From Sphingomonas astaxanthinifaciens DSM 22298 (lineage in GTDB: Bacteria > Pseudomonadota > Alphaproteobacteria > Sphingomonadales > Sphingomonadaceae): 64,000 bases of DNA. Positions 45,665 through 56,694 of the stretch are shown one piece after another. Both the position numbers and the translations under genes were made by a program. Every line of letters begins with the position of its first letter. Position 1 is the first letter of the stretch. The DNA is taken from positions 930,001 to 994,000 of the forward strand of contig NZ_JONN01000001.1 of the NCBI RefSeq assembly GCF_000711715.1. The letters run 5' to 3'. Below the pieces are notes generated by a model. The model had not been told where the DNA came from. It was given only the letters and a program-made list of their open reading frames with translations, and did no database searches.

Positions 45665-47716
45665 CTACCAGATCCGCACGCGGTCCTTGGGCGCGATGTA
45701 GAACTTGCTGTCGGGGGTGACCTTGAACGCCGCATACCAGGCGTCGAGGTTCCGAAGCGGCCCGATCACGCGATAGCGCCGCGGGCTGTGCGGATCGCTC
45801 GCGACCTGCGTCTTGATCGCCTCGTCGCGCGACTTGCCCCGCCACGCCTGGGCAAAGCTCAGGAAGAAGCGCTGGTCCCCGGTCAGCCCGTCGATCACCG
45901 GCGCCTTCCTGCCGCCGAGGCTCTTCTGATAGGCCAGATAGGCGACCTCGAGCCCGCTCATGTCGCCGATATTCTCGCCCATCGTCAGGTCGCCGTTGAT
46001 GAACACCCCCGGCGCCGCCTCGTAGCTCGAATATTGCTTGCCGAGCGCCGCGGTCAGCGCCTTGAAGCGCTCAGCGTCCCTCGGCGTCCACCAGTCGCGG
46101 ACCGCGCCATTCTCGTCGATCTTGCGGCCCTGGTCGTCGAAGCCGTGCATGATCTCATGGCCGATGATCGCGCCCGCAGCGCCGTAATTGACCGCGGCGT
46201 CGGCCTTGGGATCGAAGAAGGGCGGCTGGAGGATCCCGGCCGGGAAGACGATCTTGTTCTCGAGCCCGCCATTATAGGCGTTCACCGTCGCCGGGCTCAT
46301 CCCCCACTTCTTGCGGTCGACCGGCTTGCCGAGGTCGGCCAGCTGATACTCATAGTCGAAGCGGCTCGAACGCTTGACGTTGCCGTAAAGGTCGTCGGCC
46401 TTGAGGCTCAGCGCCGAATAGTCGCGGAACTTGTCGGGATAGCCGACCATCACGTCCATCTTGGCGAGCTTGCGCAGCGCCGCGTCCTTGGTCGGCTGCT
46501 CCATCCAGCTGTTGCCGCGGATGCGGTCGGCGGCGGCCGCCTTCAAGTTGGCGACCAAAGCCTCCATCTTGGTCTTGGATTCGGCCGGGAAGTAGCGCTC
46601 GACATAGGTCTTGCCGACGAGTTCGCCGAGCCGCGCGTCGACCTGCCCGATCCCCCGCCGCCAGCGCGGCCGCTGGGCCTTGGCGCCGGTCAACGCACTG
46701 ACGAACTGGAACTGGCTGTCGACAAACCGCTTGGACAGATAGGGCGAGGCCTGGTCGGTGACCTTGAACCGCTGCCACGTCTTCAAGGTCTCGAGCGGCG
46801 TGTTGGCATAAAGCTCGGCGATCGCCTTGATCGCCGTATTGTCGCTGACCAGCACCTTCGGGCTCGCGGCGACGCCGAGCGTGGTCATGAAGGCATTCCA
46901 GTCGAGCCCGGGGGCATAAGCCGCGAACTGCGCCGGGGTCATCGGATTGTTGAGCTTGTCGATGTCGCGCTGGTCGGCCTTGGTCCAGCTGCGCTTGGCG
47001 ATCTCGGTCTCGAAGGCGAGGATCTGGTCGGCCTTGGCGGCCGCGTCCGCGGTTCCGACCAGCGCCAGCGAGCGCTCCACATAGGCGCGGTAGGCCGCCA
47101 GCTGCGGCTTGTACTTGGCGTCGAGATAATAGTCGCGGTCGGGCAGGCCCATGCCGCCGCTGCCGACCGCCAGGCTGTTGATGGTCGGATTTGCAAGGTC
47201 GGGAATGACCTGGAAGCCGAACAGCGTCCCGCCCATGTCCCAGGCGCTCTCGGCCATCGATTTCTCGAATTCGGCGCGGGTGCTGATCGCGTCGACCCGG
47301 GCGAGGTCGGCCATCAGCGGCGCGGCGTCGAGCTGCTCGAGCCGCGCCTCGTCCATGTAGCTGCGGTACATGGCGCCGAGCTGGCTGTCGGCGGGCGCGT
47401 TCATCACGATCGCGCGCAGCTGCTCCTGGTTGCGATCGTTGAGCTCGGTCCCGACGCCGTTACCGGGCTTATCGGCCGGGATCTCGTTGGCGTCGAGCCA
47501 CGCGCCCGAGGCATAGCGCTCGAAATCGTCGCCGGGCCGGACCTTGAGGTCGCGCGCGCTCGTGTCGACCCCCCAGGTCCCGAAGCGAACCGTCGTCGGC
47601 GCGACCGGGGCGGGCACCGACACCGCCGGGGTCTGCTGGGCAATGGAAGCGGCGGGCAAGGCGGCAAGCGCGCTCCCCGCAAGCAGCAGCAGGGCACGGG
47701 TGGTGGCAAGGCGCAT
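45665..47716 (-). CDS. M13 family metallopeptidase
   Basis: A 683-residue neprilysin-like zinc peptidase with a signal peptide (ATTRALLLLAGSALAALPA). The zinc site HEIMH lies at about residue 519 (IIGHEIMHGFDDQGR), the third ligand in ENIGDMSG around residue 579, and the C-terminal motif ends VRIW, as in the family. It should cut peptides in the periplasm or at the cell surface. It is the gene before the TonB-C protein on this strand, with a 158-bp gap. Confidence 0.92.
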   Translation of the reverse strand: MRLATTRALLLLAGSALAALPAASIAQQTPAVSVPAPVAPTTVRFGTWGVDTSARDLKVRPGDDFERYASGAWLDANEIPADKPGNGVGTELNDRNQEQLRAIVMNAPADSQLGAMYRSYMDEARLEQLDAAPLMADLARVDAISTRAEFEKSMAESAWDMGGTLFGFQVIPDLANPTINSLAVGSGGMGLPDRDYYLDAKYKPQLAAYRAYVERSLALVGTADAAAKADQILAFETEIAKRSWTKADQRDIDKLNNPMTPAQFAAYAPGLDWNAFMTTLGVAASPKVLVSDNTAIKAIAELYANTPLETLKTWQRFKVTDQASPYLSKRFVDSQFQFVSALTGAKAQRPRWRRGIGQVDARLGELVGKTYVERYFPAESKTKMEALVANLKAAAADRIRGNSWMEQPTKDAALRKLAKMDVMVGYPDKFRDYSALSLKADDLYGNVKRSSRFDYEYQLADLGKPVDRKKWGMSPATVNAYNGGLENKIVFPAGILQPPFFDPKADAAVNYGAAGAIIGHEIMHGFDDQGRKIDENGAVRDWWTPRDAERFKALTAALGKQYSSYEAAPGVFINGDLTMGENIGDMSGLEVAYLAYQKSLGGRKAPVIDGLTGDQRFFLSFAQAWRGKSRDEAIKTQVASDPHSPRRYRVIGPLRNLDAWYAAFKVTPDSKFYIAPKDRVRIW

Positions 47717-47874
47717 GGACGATCCCCTCAGAAAAACGACTCGTTTATCCAGCGTTCATGCTGCTTCAGCCTGCGCATACTACCAAGCCCCATCGACGAA
47801 CGGGGGTCTGGCGTCGACCTGAGGCCGGGCCGGCGGGGCATTTTCGTTCCAGCGAGCCCGCTAGGCCCGCGGAC

Positions 47875-48693
47875 TCAATTGCCGGGCACCATCCAGATCA
47901 CGGTCTGGAAGGCGGGCGCGGCCATCGGCTTGCCTTCCTTGTCGCGCGCCGGCGTGAACCGGGCACGCCGCTGCAGCAAGGCGCAGGTGGCATTGTCGAG
48001 CACCGCAAAGCCGCTTCCCGAGCGGAGCGCGCATTGCGTCACTCGGCCGTCCGCGCCCACCGTCAGCCGGGTCCGGACCTCGCCGCTCTCCCCGTTCTTG
48101 ATCGCGCTCGCCGGATAATCGTTGAAGGTGATGGGAAGCCGGCCCTCCATCTTCGGCCAGCTGGCCAGCCGGTCCTGTTCGGCCGCGGCAAAGCCCCAGC
48201 TTTCGAGCAGGCCGCGATTGCAGGTCGCCAGCACGCCGGCCAGCTTCTCGGTCCCGGTAAGGGCAAGGTCGGCCGACAGCCGCTTGGTCTGCAGCGCCAC
48301 CGTCCGGACCTCGCGCAGCCGCACCAGATTCTGCGGGTCGGCGTCCTTGTCGCCCTCGGCGAAGGCGATGAGGCCATTGTTGCCGCCGCGCCAGAACAGG
48401 ACCCGGTCGGCGACCTGCCGCCCGTTCACCACCAGCTTGCCGGGCGCGAAGCCGAGGCTTTCCTTGGCCGCTGCCTCGACCCGGACAAGGAAACGTACGC
48501 CCTCCCCGTCGGGGCTCGGCTCGACCCCCAGCACCATCGGCCCGCTCGCGGTCGTGTAGGGCCGCGAGGCGACGCAGCGCTGATCGGCAAACTCGACCTG
48601 CCAGGGCCCGGAAGGCGTCGGTGGGACCGGCGCCGCGGCCGCTTGCGATGCCATCACCAGTGCCGCCGCCATCCCCATGAAACGCAACATCAT
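47875..48693 (-). CDS. Exported protein with TonB C-terminal-like domain
   Basis: The ATG at 48693 follows GAGGGGAG by a normal distance and gives 272 residues with a signal peptide ([19 protein letters not shown]). The last 85 residues resemble a TonB C-terminal domain: [37 protein letters not shown], and [14 protein letters not shown]. There is no membrane anchor beyond the signal and no Pro-rich spacer, so it is unlikely to be a classical energy transducer. It is divergent from uvrA. Confidence 0.78.
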   Translation of the reverse strand: MMLRFMGMAAALVMASQAAAAPVPPTPSGPWQVEFADQRCVASRPYTTASGPMVLGVEPSPDGEGVRFLVRVEAAAKESLGFAPGKLVVNGRQVADRVLFWRGGNNGLIAFAEGDKDADPQNLVRLREVRTVALQTKRLSADLALTGTEKLAGVLATCNRGLLESWGFAAAEQDRLASWPKMEGRLPITFNDYPASAIKNGESGEVRTRLTVGADGRVTQCALRSGSGFAVLDNATCALLQRRARFTPARDKEGKPMAAPAFQTVIWMVPGN

Positions 48694-48861
48694 TCGATAC
48701 TCCCCTCGACCTGGCCAACCTGCCTTCGCTTCCTCGCGGCCGCAAGGGCCCGGATGCCCTGTCACAGGCGTCCAGCCACCTTGCCTTCTCGTGCGTTGCT
48801 ACCCATCTCGCCCCTTCATGCCGTCCCGGTTTCCGTCATTGCGGGAGGGGGATTGCCTCCA

Positions 48862-48876
48862 GAACGAAAACGGAAC
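48862..48876 (+). promoter_or_regulatory. SOS box (LexA operator) upstream of uvrA
   Basis: GAAC-N7-GAAC occurs at 48862-48876, the reverse complement of GTTC-N7-GTTC, ending 11 bp before the uvrA ATG. This is the expected LexA operator and agrees with uvrA being an SOS gene in many bacteria. Confidence 0.85.
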
Positions 48877-48887
48877 ATTCCTTCCCC

Positions 48888-51896
<3,009 letters not shown>

Positions 51897-51973
51897 ACTG
51901 GCCCAATCATCTCATGAACCGATTAGGTTATATTGCCTTGCAATGTGGGGAATTTTCTGTCCTATGATTGCAG

Positions 51974-52168
51974 ATGAAAAAGCCTAGTTCTGATCCCGGC
52001 GCAGCTGCGCCAACTCAAGATAGTTCGGCAACGTCTTCGGCAATCGATGCCGCCCCGGCTACGTCGAGCCTCGATCCCGTATTGAACGTCGCGGTCGCGC
52101 CGTCAGCTTCAAGCGATGAATCGTCTCCGATTAGTGCAAATTCACTTGCTGGGTGGCCAATAGGTTAG
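51974..52168 (+). CDS. Doubtful small Ser/Ala-rich ORF
   Basis: An ATG at 51974 opens 64 codons of low-complexity Ser/Ala/Pro sequence ending LAGWPIG. There is no clear ribosome site, and codon use is mixed. It may be a decayed gene fragment or chance; no family is recognised. Confidence 0.25.
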   Translation: MKKPSSDPGAAAPTQDSSATSSAIDAAPATSSLDPVLNVAVAPSASSDESSPISANSLAGWPIG

Positions 52169-52198
52169 CGTTAGACCTAAGCTCTGAGCGCCGAGGGG

Positions 52199-52843
52199 GT
52201 GAGGTCCGGGTTCGCGATCAGCAATCGAGCAACCGAGCGCGCGGAGAGCCGACGCGGTCCTAAGCCTCTTCGGAACCGCGCCTACCTAGGTCGAAGCAAA
52301 GCCCGTCCCCCTCGGCGTTCGATACCTGTTTGGCTTCTGTTCCTTTCCCGTTCAATATCACTTAAATACAATCTTGTTCTGTTCTCTTTAACGGTCTATC
52401 GTGTGAACGCCGAATCGCGGACCTTTTGGTCATGCAGGATTTGGCCGTTGCTCCTTAAATCGCTTGAGTTCCGACCGACCTTGGTCGGCATCACCGCATT
52501 TCGCTCTCTATGCGAACCAGTGATTCCAGGCGGTGAAATTGGGACTGTTCAAGTCACCTTCTTGGACTCTTCGCTCCATTTAATCGAACACCAATGCTGC
52601 CATTGTGTAAGCCGCGAGGACATCGCGACCATTATTGGATCTGCGTTGTTCGCTGGAGCTGCAGGAATCATGCTGACACAACATTTTGACTCTCAAGAAC
52701 CTCGCCCAACTCCAGATGAAACTGCTTGGACGGGCCGTCTCTTCGTAGCCTGTGAGCCCTTTGATTTGATACTCATTGACCGGATCATATTCGGCCCAAA
52801 AACGCATTTTAGCTTTCGGGAACGCGGATATCTTGACCACTGA
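52199..52843 (+). CDS. Possible CDS in lower-GC stretch, unknown function
   Basis: An open frame of up to 214 codons ending TGA at 52841-52843. The last 100 residues or so (GGEIGTVQVTFLDSSLHLIE ... FGPKTHFSFRERGYLDH) have a protein-like mix of hydrophobic and charged residues despite lower GC. The N-terminal 60 residues do not look protein-like, so the real start may be later, for example GTG 52403 (146 residues), but no ribosome site is convincing. The opposite strand also carries an open frame here. No family is recognised. Confidence 0.3.
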   Translation: MRSGFAISNRATERAESRRGPKPLRNRAYLGRSKARPPRRSIPVWLLFLSRSISLKYNLVLFSLTVYRVNAESRTFWSCRIWPLLLKSLEFRPTLVGITAFRSLCEPVIPGGEIGTVQVTFLDSSLHLIEHQCCHCVSREDIATIIGSALFAGAAGIMLTQHFDSQEPRPTPDETAWTGRLFVACEPFDLILIDRIIFGPKTHFSFRERGYLDH

Positions 52844-53085
52844 TGATGGGGACCGGGGAGTGCACCTGGCACATAGCACTCAACCCGGCCCCAAGACCCT
52901 CTCGGGTTGGTATCGGCTTATCAATTGAGGTGGAGCCGTCAAAGACCCAAACGGTCCGAAGGGGACGAAATGTTCCAAAGGCCTTGGGGCAGGATCCGTT
53001 CGCTTTAACAGAAGCCTGATGCCGCTCCGTCGAGGAGCTGGCTTCGCTGGCTCTCATTTGTGTTTACTGCATGCTGCGCAGCCGC

Positions 53086-53817
53086 TCAGCTTCGCTCTGC
53101 GTTGCGCACCCCGAACGTCCGCTCCACCCCCGCGCCCGCCATCACCCGCGCCACGACCTGTGCCAGTTCCTGCGGCCCGTCGCCCGCGAACACCTCGCCA
53201 TAGCCAACCCCCGCCCGCCGCAGCGCTTCGCGCTTGACGGCGTCGCGGGCGGCGGCGGGGCCCTGGTGGTGGCCCTGCCCCTGATATTCGATCGCCACGC
53301 GCGGGCGCTGCTGGGCGTCGACCAGCAGGAAGTCGACGCGCTTGGCGTTGATCGTGTTGAACGCCTCCACGCTGTCGGCATCGAGGACCTCGCCGAGGCT
53401 CACCTGCGTCCAAACCCGCCAGCCGGGCTCGAGCTTCGCGACGATCGGCTCCAGTGCCGCCAGCACCTTCTCCTCGCCCTTGTTGAGCAGCCGCTTGGGC
53501 TTGAACTGCGCGCCCATCACCGTCCGCAACTGGTCCGCCGCATCGGGGACGCCGCTCCGGCCGCCGGCAAGGAAAGCGTCGGCCTCGGCGCTGACTTCCC
53601 GCATGGTCGGTCCCGGCCATGGGCCGCGCCAGCCCGGCGGCGCGCCCTTGCGCGGCCGCTCGACCCACTCGCCCCGCGCCTTCTTGCGCGCCTTCCACGC
53701 CTCGCGGCGCTGCTTGGCCGTGAACTGTTCGATCGTCATGCCAACGAAGGCACCGACGAACAGGATCGCGATGAGATAGATAGGCTTGTCGATGAGAGCG
53801 AGAATCTCGGGCGGCAT
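53086..53817 (-). CDS. DUF2726 domain protein with N-terminal membrane helix
   Basis: The ATG at 53817 overlaps the stop of the upstream exported protein gene and gives 243 residues. An N-terminal helix (residues about 9-27, PIYLIAILFVGAFVGMTI) precedes a basic linker. The C-terminal domain resembles DUF2726 nuclease-like proteins: VDFLLVD, RVAIEYQGQGHHQ, then AVKREALRRAGV. The D-(x)n-E-x-Q pattern is that of PD-(D/E)XK-type folds. Nuclease activity is not shown. The longer frame upstream runs into the neighbour. Confidence 0.78.
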   Translation of the reverse strand: MPPEILALIDKPIYLIAILFVGAFVGMTIEQFTAKQRREAWKARKKARGEWVERPRKGAPPGWRGPWPGPTMREVSAEADAFLAGGRSGVPDAADQLRTVMGAQFKPKRLLNKGEEKVLAALEPIVAKLEPGWRVWTQVSLGEVLDADSVEAFNTINAKRVDFLLVDAQQRPRVAIEYQGQGHHQGPAAARDAVKREALRRAGVGYGEVFAGDGPQELAQVVARVMAGAGVERTFGVRNAERS

Positions 53818-54314
53818 CAGAACCTCGGCGCAGCGCTCACGTCGACAGCTTGGCACTGGCCGGTGTAGTCGCCCGCCTTGCCCGAGAGGGAAATCGTCCC
53901 CGTCATCCGGTCGATGACCATCTTGGGATTATTGAGGGCATTCACGGCCACGGTCGCCCGGATATAGCGACTGTCGGCCTGCACTTTCTTCAGCTTGAAC
54001 CAGCCATCCTGTCCGCCATGGATCGGCGGCAGCATAGTGCGCGGCATCCGGATTCGGTCGTCGCCATTGAACAGACGCACATCGACCTGATCCACGAAGC
54101 CTTGCTGCCTCGTGACGGTCACAGTCGTCGTCGTCGTGCCGCTGCCACCGAAGCCGGTACCGCCGACATATCCCGAGCCCGACGAGTAACTGTTGCCGGA
54201 ATACACGACCGCCTTGTTGGCGGATCCGCCGCCACCGCAAGTCAATTCGAGAGGAGCCGGTTGGGACGCGGCCTGCACGGCCACCAAGAACAAGCTGATC
54301 ACGATCGCCTCCAA
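53817..54314 (-). CDS. Exported Gly/Ser/Thr-rich protein
   Basis: A 165-residue protein with a short signal peptide (MEAIVISLFLVAVQAASQ), a Gly/Ser/Tyr-rich run (about residues 28-60) and a TTTTTVTVT stretch. A compact beta-rich C-terminus follows (VDQVDVRLFNGDDRIRMP ... MTGTISLSGKAGDYTGQC). The stop overlaps the DUF2726 start by one base (TGA 53819-53817, next ATG at 53817). Function unknown. Confidence 0.65.
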   Translation of the reverse strand: MEAIVISLFLVAVQAASQPAPLELTCGGGGSANKAVVYSGNSYSSGSGYVGGTGFGGSGTTTTTVTVTRQQGFVDQVDVRLFNGDDRIRMPRTMLPPIHGGQDGWFKLKKVQADSRYIRATVAVNALNNPKMVIDRMTGTISLSGKAGDYTGQCQAVDVSAAPRF

Positions 54315-54616
54315 TCAACCGAGCAATGGAAAGCTACGCGAATAGGCAATCGAAGTTAAGACTTTGAAGCCTTCGTCGTGGCCTTCCTTGTCTTCTTCGT
54401 GCCTTCGCCTTGAAAATTGGCATCGTTCGAAGGCGCGAAGGAAAGAGGAGGCCGTCACGGGAGTGAATCCCGTGACGTCAGACGGGCTCGGCTGGCGCCG
54501 CCCCGCTGGCCGGCCCTCGGCATCTCTCGACCAGCCTTGCCTCGCTACGCTTCGGCGCGGCTGCTCTCGGTGCCTTTGGCTTGACTAGTAGGACTTCGCA
54601 TGACCTACCCTGGTCG
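54315..54616. other. Intergenic region with dispersed repeat
   Basis: This 302-bp gap between divergent genes contains repeat type 5 copy B (54451-54573). The rest shows nothing I can name. Only the last 40 bp before 54617 could carry the start signals of the HTH gene. Confidence 0.65.
54451..54573 (+). repeat. Dispersed repeat type 5, copy B
   Basis: The 30-bp palindromic core is 54451-54480 (GCCGTCACGGGAG ... CCGTGACGTCA), followed by flank to about 54573. It is an inverted, diverged copy of 42594-42715, about 12 kb away. Confidence 0.75.
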
Positions 54617-55477
54617 ATGGAGAACCCACCCTTTCCGCTCGACGCCGAGGTCGGCGACTATGCGCTCGGGCCCGACGGTCGCCGCTACCGGCTCGACTAT
54701 GACGATTGCTGGCACGTCACCGCGCTCCAGCGGCGCGAGGACGACCGGCCGATCCCCCATGTCGCCGCCGACGATCCCGCCCGCCTCGCCGCCGAGCGCG
54801 CCCACGCCCGCCGCCTGAACGAACGCCAGCGCGCGCGCGAATCGGCCGAGCGGCAGGCCGCGCTCGCCGCGCACATCGCCGCCGCCACCAAGCGCGACCG
54901 CGCCGAGGAGGCGAAGGCCGCCCTCGCCGCGCAGGACGCCCGCCCCGACCCCGCCGACATGACGGTCGACCTTTACGAGGGCGACTATGCCGACGTCCTC
55001 GCCGAGGTCCCGGCCAACGTCCGCGTCGATGGCTGGACCGCCGCGCGCCGAATCCTCTTCCTCGAGCGGCTCGAGGAGCAGGGCAGCATCGTCGCCGCCG
55101 CCCGCGCCGCCGGTATGTCGCGCCGCGCCGTCTATCGCCTGCTGCCCCGCGCCCCGGCCTTCGCCGCCGCCTTCGCGCGGGCGCTCGCCTCGACCACCGC
55201 GACGCTCGCCGACACCTTGTTCGACCGCGCGATCCACGGGCACGAGGTCCCCGTCTTCCACGGCGGCGAGCTGGTCGGCACGCGCACCGTCCATCACGAC
55301 CGCCTCGGCATCTACCTGCTGCGGGTCCGCGATCCGCTCAACTATGCGCCGATCGACGAGCTCGAGCGGTGGAAGCGCGAGCGCGCGATCGACGCCGCCG
55401 CGACCGAGCCTGCGGCCCTCCCCTCGCCCCGCCCCGAATGGCCCCTCACGGCCCCACGCGACTCGGCGACCCTGTGA
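54617..55477 (+). CDS. Helix-turn-helix protein with N-terminal coiled coil
   Basis: The ATG at 54617 gives MENPPFPLDAEVGDYALG and 286 residues; an extension to TTG 54581 is possible. Residues about 56-107 form an Ala/Arg/Glu coiled coil. Residues 145-176 (FLERLEEQGSIVAAARAAGM, then SRRAVYRLL) read as a helix-turn-helix of the kind seen in phage terminase small subunits and resolvase-like proteins. The C-terminal half has ATLADTLFDRAIHG and a basic tail. It is a lineage-type hypothetical protein; DNA binding is likely, the role unknown. Confidence 0.7.
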   Translation: MENPPFPLDAEVGDYALGPDGRRYRLDYDDCWHVTALQRREDDRPIPHVAADDPARLAAERAHARRLNERQRARESAERQAALAAHIAAATKRDRAEEAKAALAAQDARPDPADMTVDLYEGDYADVLAEVPANVRVDGWTAARRILFLERLEEQGSIVAAARAAGMSRRAVYRLLPRAPAFAAAFARALASTTATLADTLFDRAIHGHEVPVFHGGELVGTRTVHHDRLGIYLLRVRDPLNYAPIDELERWKRERAIDAAATEPAALPSPRPEWPLTAPRDSATL

Positions 55478-55763
55478 CCTTCGTGACCTTCGCCGCCGAT
55501 GCGACTCGCGGACCCCGTGACCTTCGTGACCTTCGCGACCGTTTCCCTGCGCAGGCCGGGGCCCCGTTTCTTCGCGCCTTCTCTTCTCCCCCTTCTCCGT
55601 CATCCCGGCCCCCGAGCCGGGATCCCGCTTCTTCCCCTCACCTCCACCCGCGCGAAAACCCTGGATTCTTGTTGTTTTCAGTTCATGCGACTTCCTCGGG
55701 GGCCTGCCCGTTGACGGTCCGAACTCCCCCGGCGTCTTCCGGTCGGAGAAGAAGGAACTCCCC
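55478..55763. other. Intergenic with short direct duplication
   Basis: GTGACCTTCGTGACCTTCGC appears twice, at 55472-55491 and 55516-55535. The first copy contains the stop codon of the HTH gene, so its 3' end has been duplicated. A half copy of repeat type 3 lies at 55599-55629. GAAGAAGGAA upstream of 55764 serves the next gene. Confidence 0.75.
55599..55629. repeat. Half copy of type 3 repeat
   Basis: GTCATCCCGGCCCCCGAGCC followed by GGGATCCCGCT matches the arms at 31375-31404 with a few substitutions and forms one small hairpin. Confidence 0.7.
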
Positions 55764-56354
55764 ATGCGAACCCTCGCAATCATCGCCGCTGCCGGCGCGC
55801 TTACCGCCGTCGCCAGCCCGGCCGCCGCGCAATATTATCCCCAGCCGACCCCGCAGCCCTATCCGGGCCAGCCGGGCTATGGTTATCCGGGCCAGATCGC
55901 CAATCCCAACCAGGGCACGGTCGCCGCGATCATTGGCCAGCTGCTCGGCGGGCGGAACTATGCCGCCAGCGACCAGCAGGCGATCGCCCAGTGCGCTACT
56001 GCCGCCCAGACCGAGGTCGCGCGCCGCTATCCCTCCCGCTATGCCCAGCAGGGCTATGATCCCCGCTATGGCCAGCAGGGCTATGATCCCCGCTATGGCC
56101 AGCAGGGTTACGGCCAGCAGACCTATGCCGGCCAGGCCCGGGTCACCGCGATCAGCAATGTCGAGCGCCGCAACCGCGGCCTGCGCGTCACCGGCCTGAT
56201 CGACAGCGGCATGAACGGCTACGGCCAGCCGCCCTATGGCAATGCCTACGGCTACAACCAGAACCGCGCCTATGCCCAGGCCGACCTGCGCTTCAACTGC
56301 ACGGTCGACTATTCGGGCCGGATCTCGAGCCTGAAGCTAAACCGGGTCCGCTAG
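55764..56354 (+). CDS. Exported protein with YGQQGYDPR repeats
   Basis: A 196-residue protein with a signal peptide (RTLAIIAAAGALTAVASPAAA), a Pro/Tyr/Gly/Gln-rich zone (QPYPGQPGYGYPGQ), a conserved-looking middle (GGRNYAASDQQAIAQC), two to three copies of QQGYDPRYG (residues about 92-115), and a C-terminal beta region (RVTAISNVERRNRGLRVTG ... YAQADLRFNCTVDYSGRI). Secreted or periplasmic; function unknown. A clear terminator follows. Confidence 0.75.
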   Translation: MRTLAIIAAAGALTAVASPAAAQYYPQPTPQPYPGQPGYGYPGQIANPNQGTVAAIIGQLLGGRNYAASDQQAIAQCATAAQTEVARRYPSRYAQQGYDPRYGQQGYDPRYGQQGYGQQTYAGQARVTAISNVERRNRGLRVTGLIDSGMNGYGQPPYGNAYGYNQNRAYAQADLRFNCTVDYSGRISSLKLNRVR

Positions 56355-56372
56355 GCCTTGAGCCATGACGAG

Positions 56373-56405
56373 GGGCGCGCGGCCGCGGGGTCGCGCGCCC
56401 TTTCT
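56373..56405 (+). terminator. Rho-independent terminator after YGQQGYDPR-repeat gene
   Basis: A 9-bp stem GGGCGCGCG (56373-56381) pairs with CGCGCGCCC (56392-56400) around a 10-nt loop and is followed by TTTCT. It lies 18 bp after the stop codon. Confidence 0.85.
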
Positions 56406-56409
56406 CATG

Positions 56410-56625
56410 TCAGACCGGTGGAAGCACCGACACCCTTGCCCCCTTGCCGCCGCAGCGCCCGCATTTCAGCCGCGCCTCGGCCTCCTCGAAGCTGCAAACC
56501 CCGAGCGCGGTCACCGTCTCCAGCCCCGACAAGGTGCGCGCGGCGGCGCAATGGGGGCAGTCGATCCGGATGCTCGCGCGGAAGCGCATCAGGTCACCGG
56601 TATTGCGGATATGCTTGGCGGACAT
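56410..56625 (-). CDS. Small zinc-ribbon-like protein
   Basis: A 71-residue protein with two CxxC pairs (IDCPHCAAAR and LKCGRCGGKG) separated by about 30 residues, and one extra Cys (GVCSFEEA). The spacing suggests one zinc ribbon. It is convergent with the repeat-protein gene. Function unknown. Confidence 0.65.
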   Translation of the reverse strand: MSAKHIRNTGDLMRFRASIRIDCPHCAAARTLSGLETVTALGVCSFEEAEARLKCGRCGGKGARVSVLPPV

Positions 56626-56694
56626 GGCCGCCGCTTCTACGCCTATGAGAACGAAACGGGAACAGACCCGTGCGAATTTAGCTGTGGATGACCC

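Larger units (their letters stand above)
51897..53085. other. Lower-GC stretch without a confident gene
   Basis: About 1.2 kb between uvrA and the DUF2726 gene. GC falls visibly, especially at 52320-52860, where runs such as TCAATATCACTTAAATACAATC occur. No strong ribosome site or known domain is found. Two weak ORFs are listed separately (51974-52168 and 52199-52843). The rest (52844-53085) holds short hairpin-prone words and nothing I can name. It looks like acquired or decayed DNA; an RNA gene cannot be excluded by eye. Confidence 0.55.

Noticed and set aside
52580..52879. Minus-strand ORF of 99 codons in the lower-GC stretch
   Set aside because: It overlaps the plus-strand open frame, lacks a ribosome site and has no recognisable domain. 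It is kept only as part of the unresolved region.
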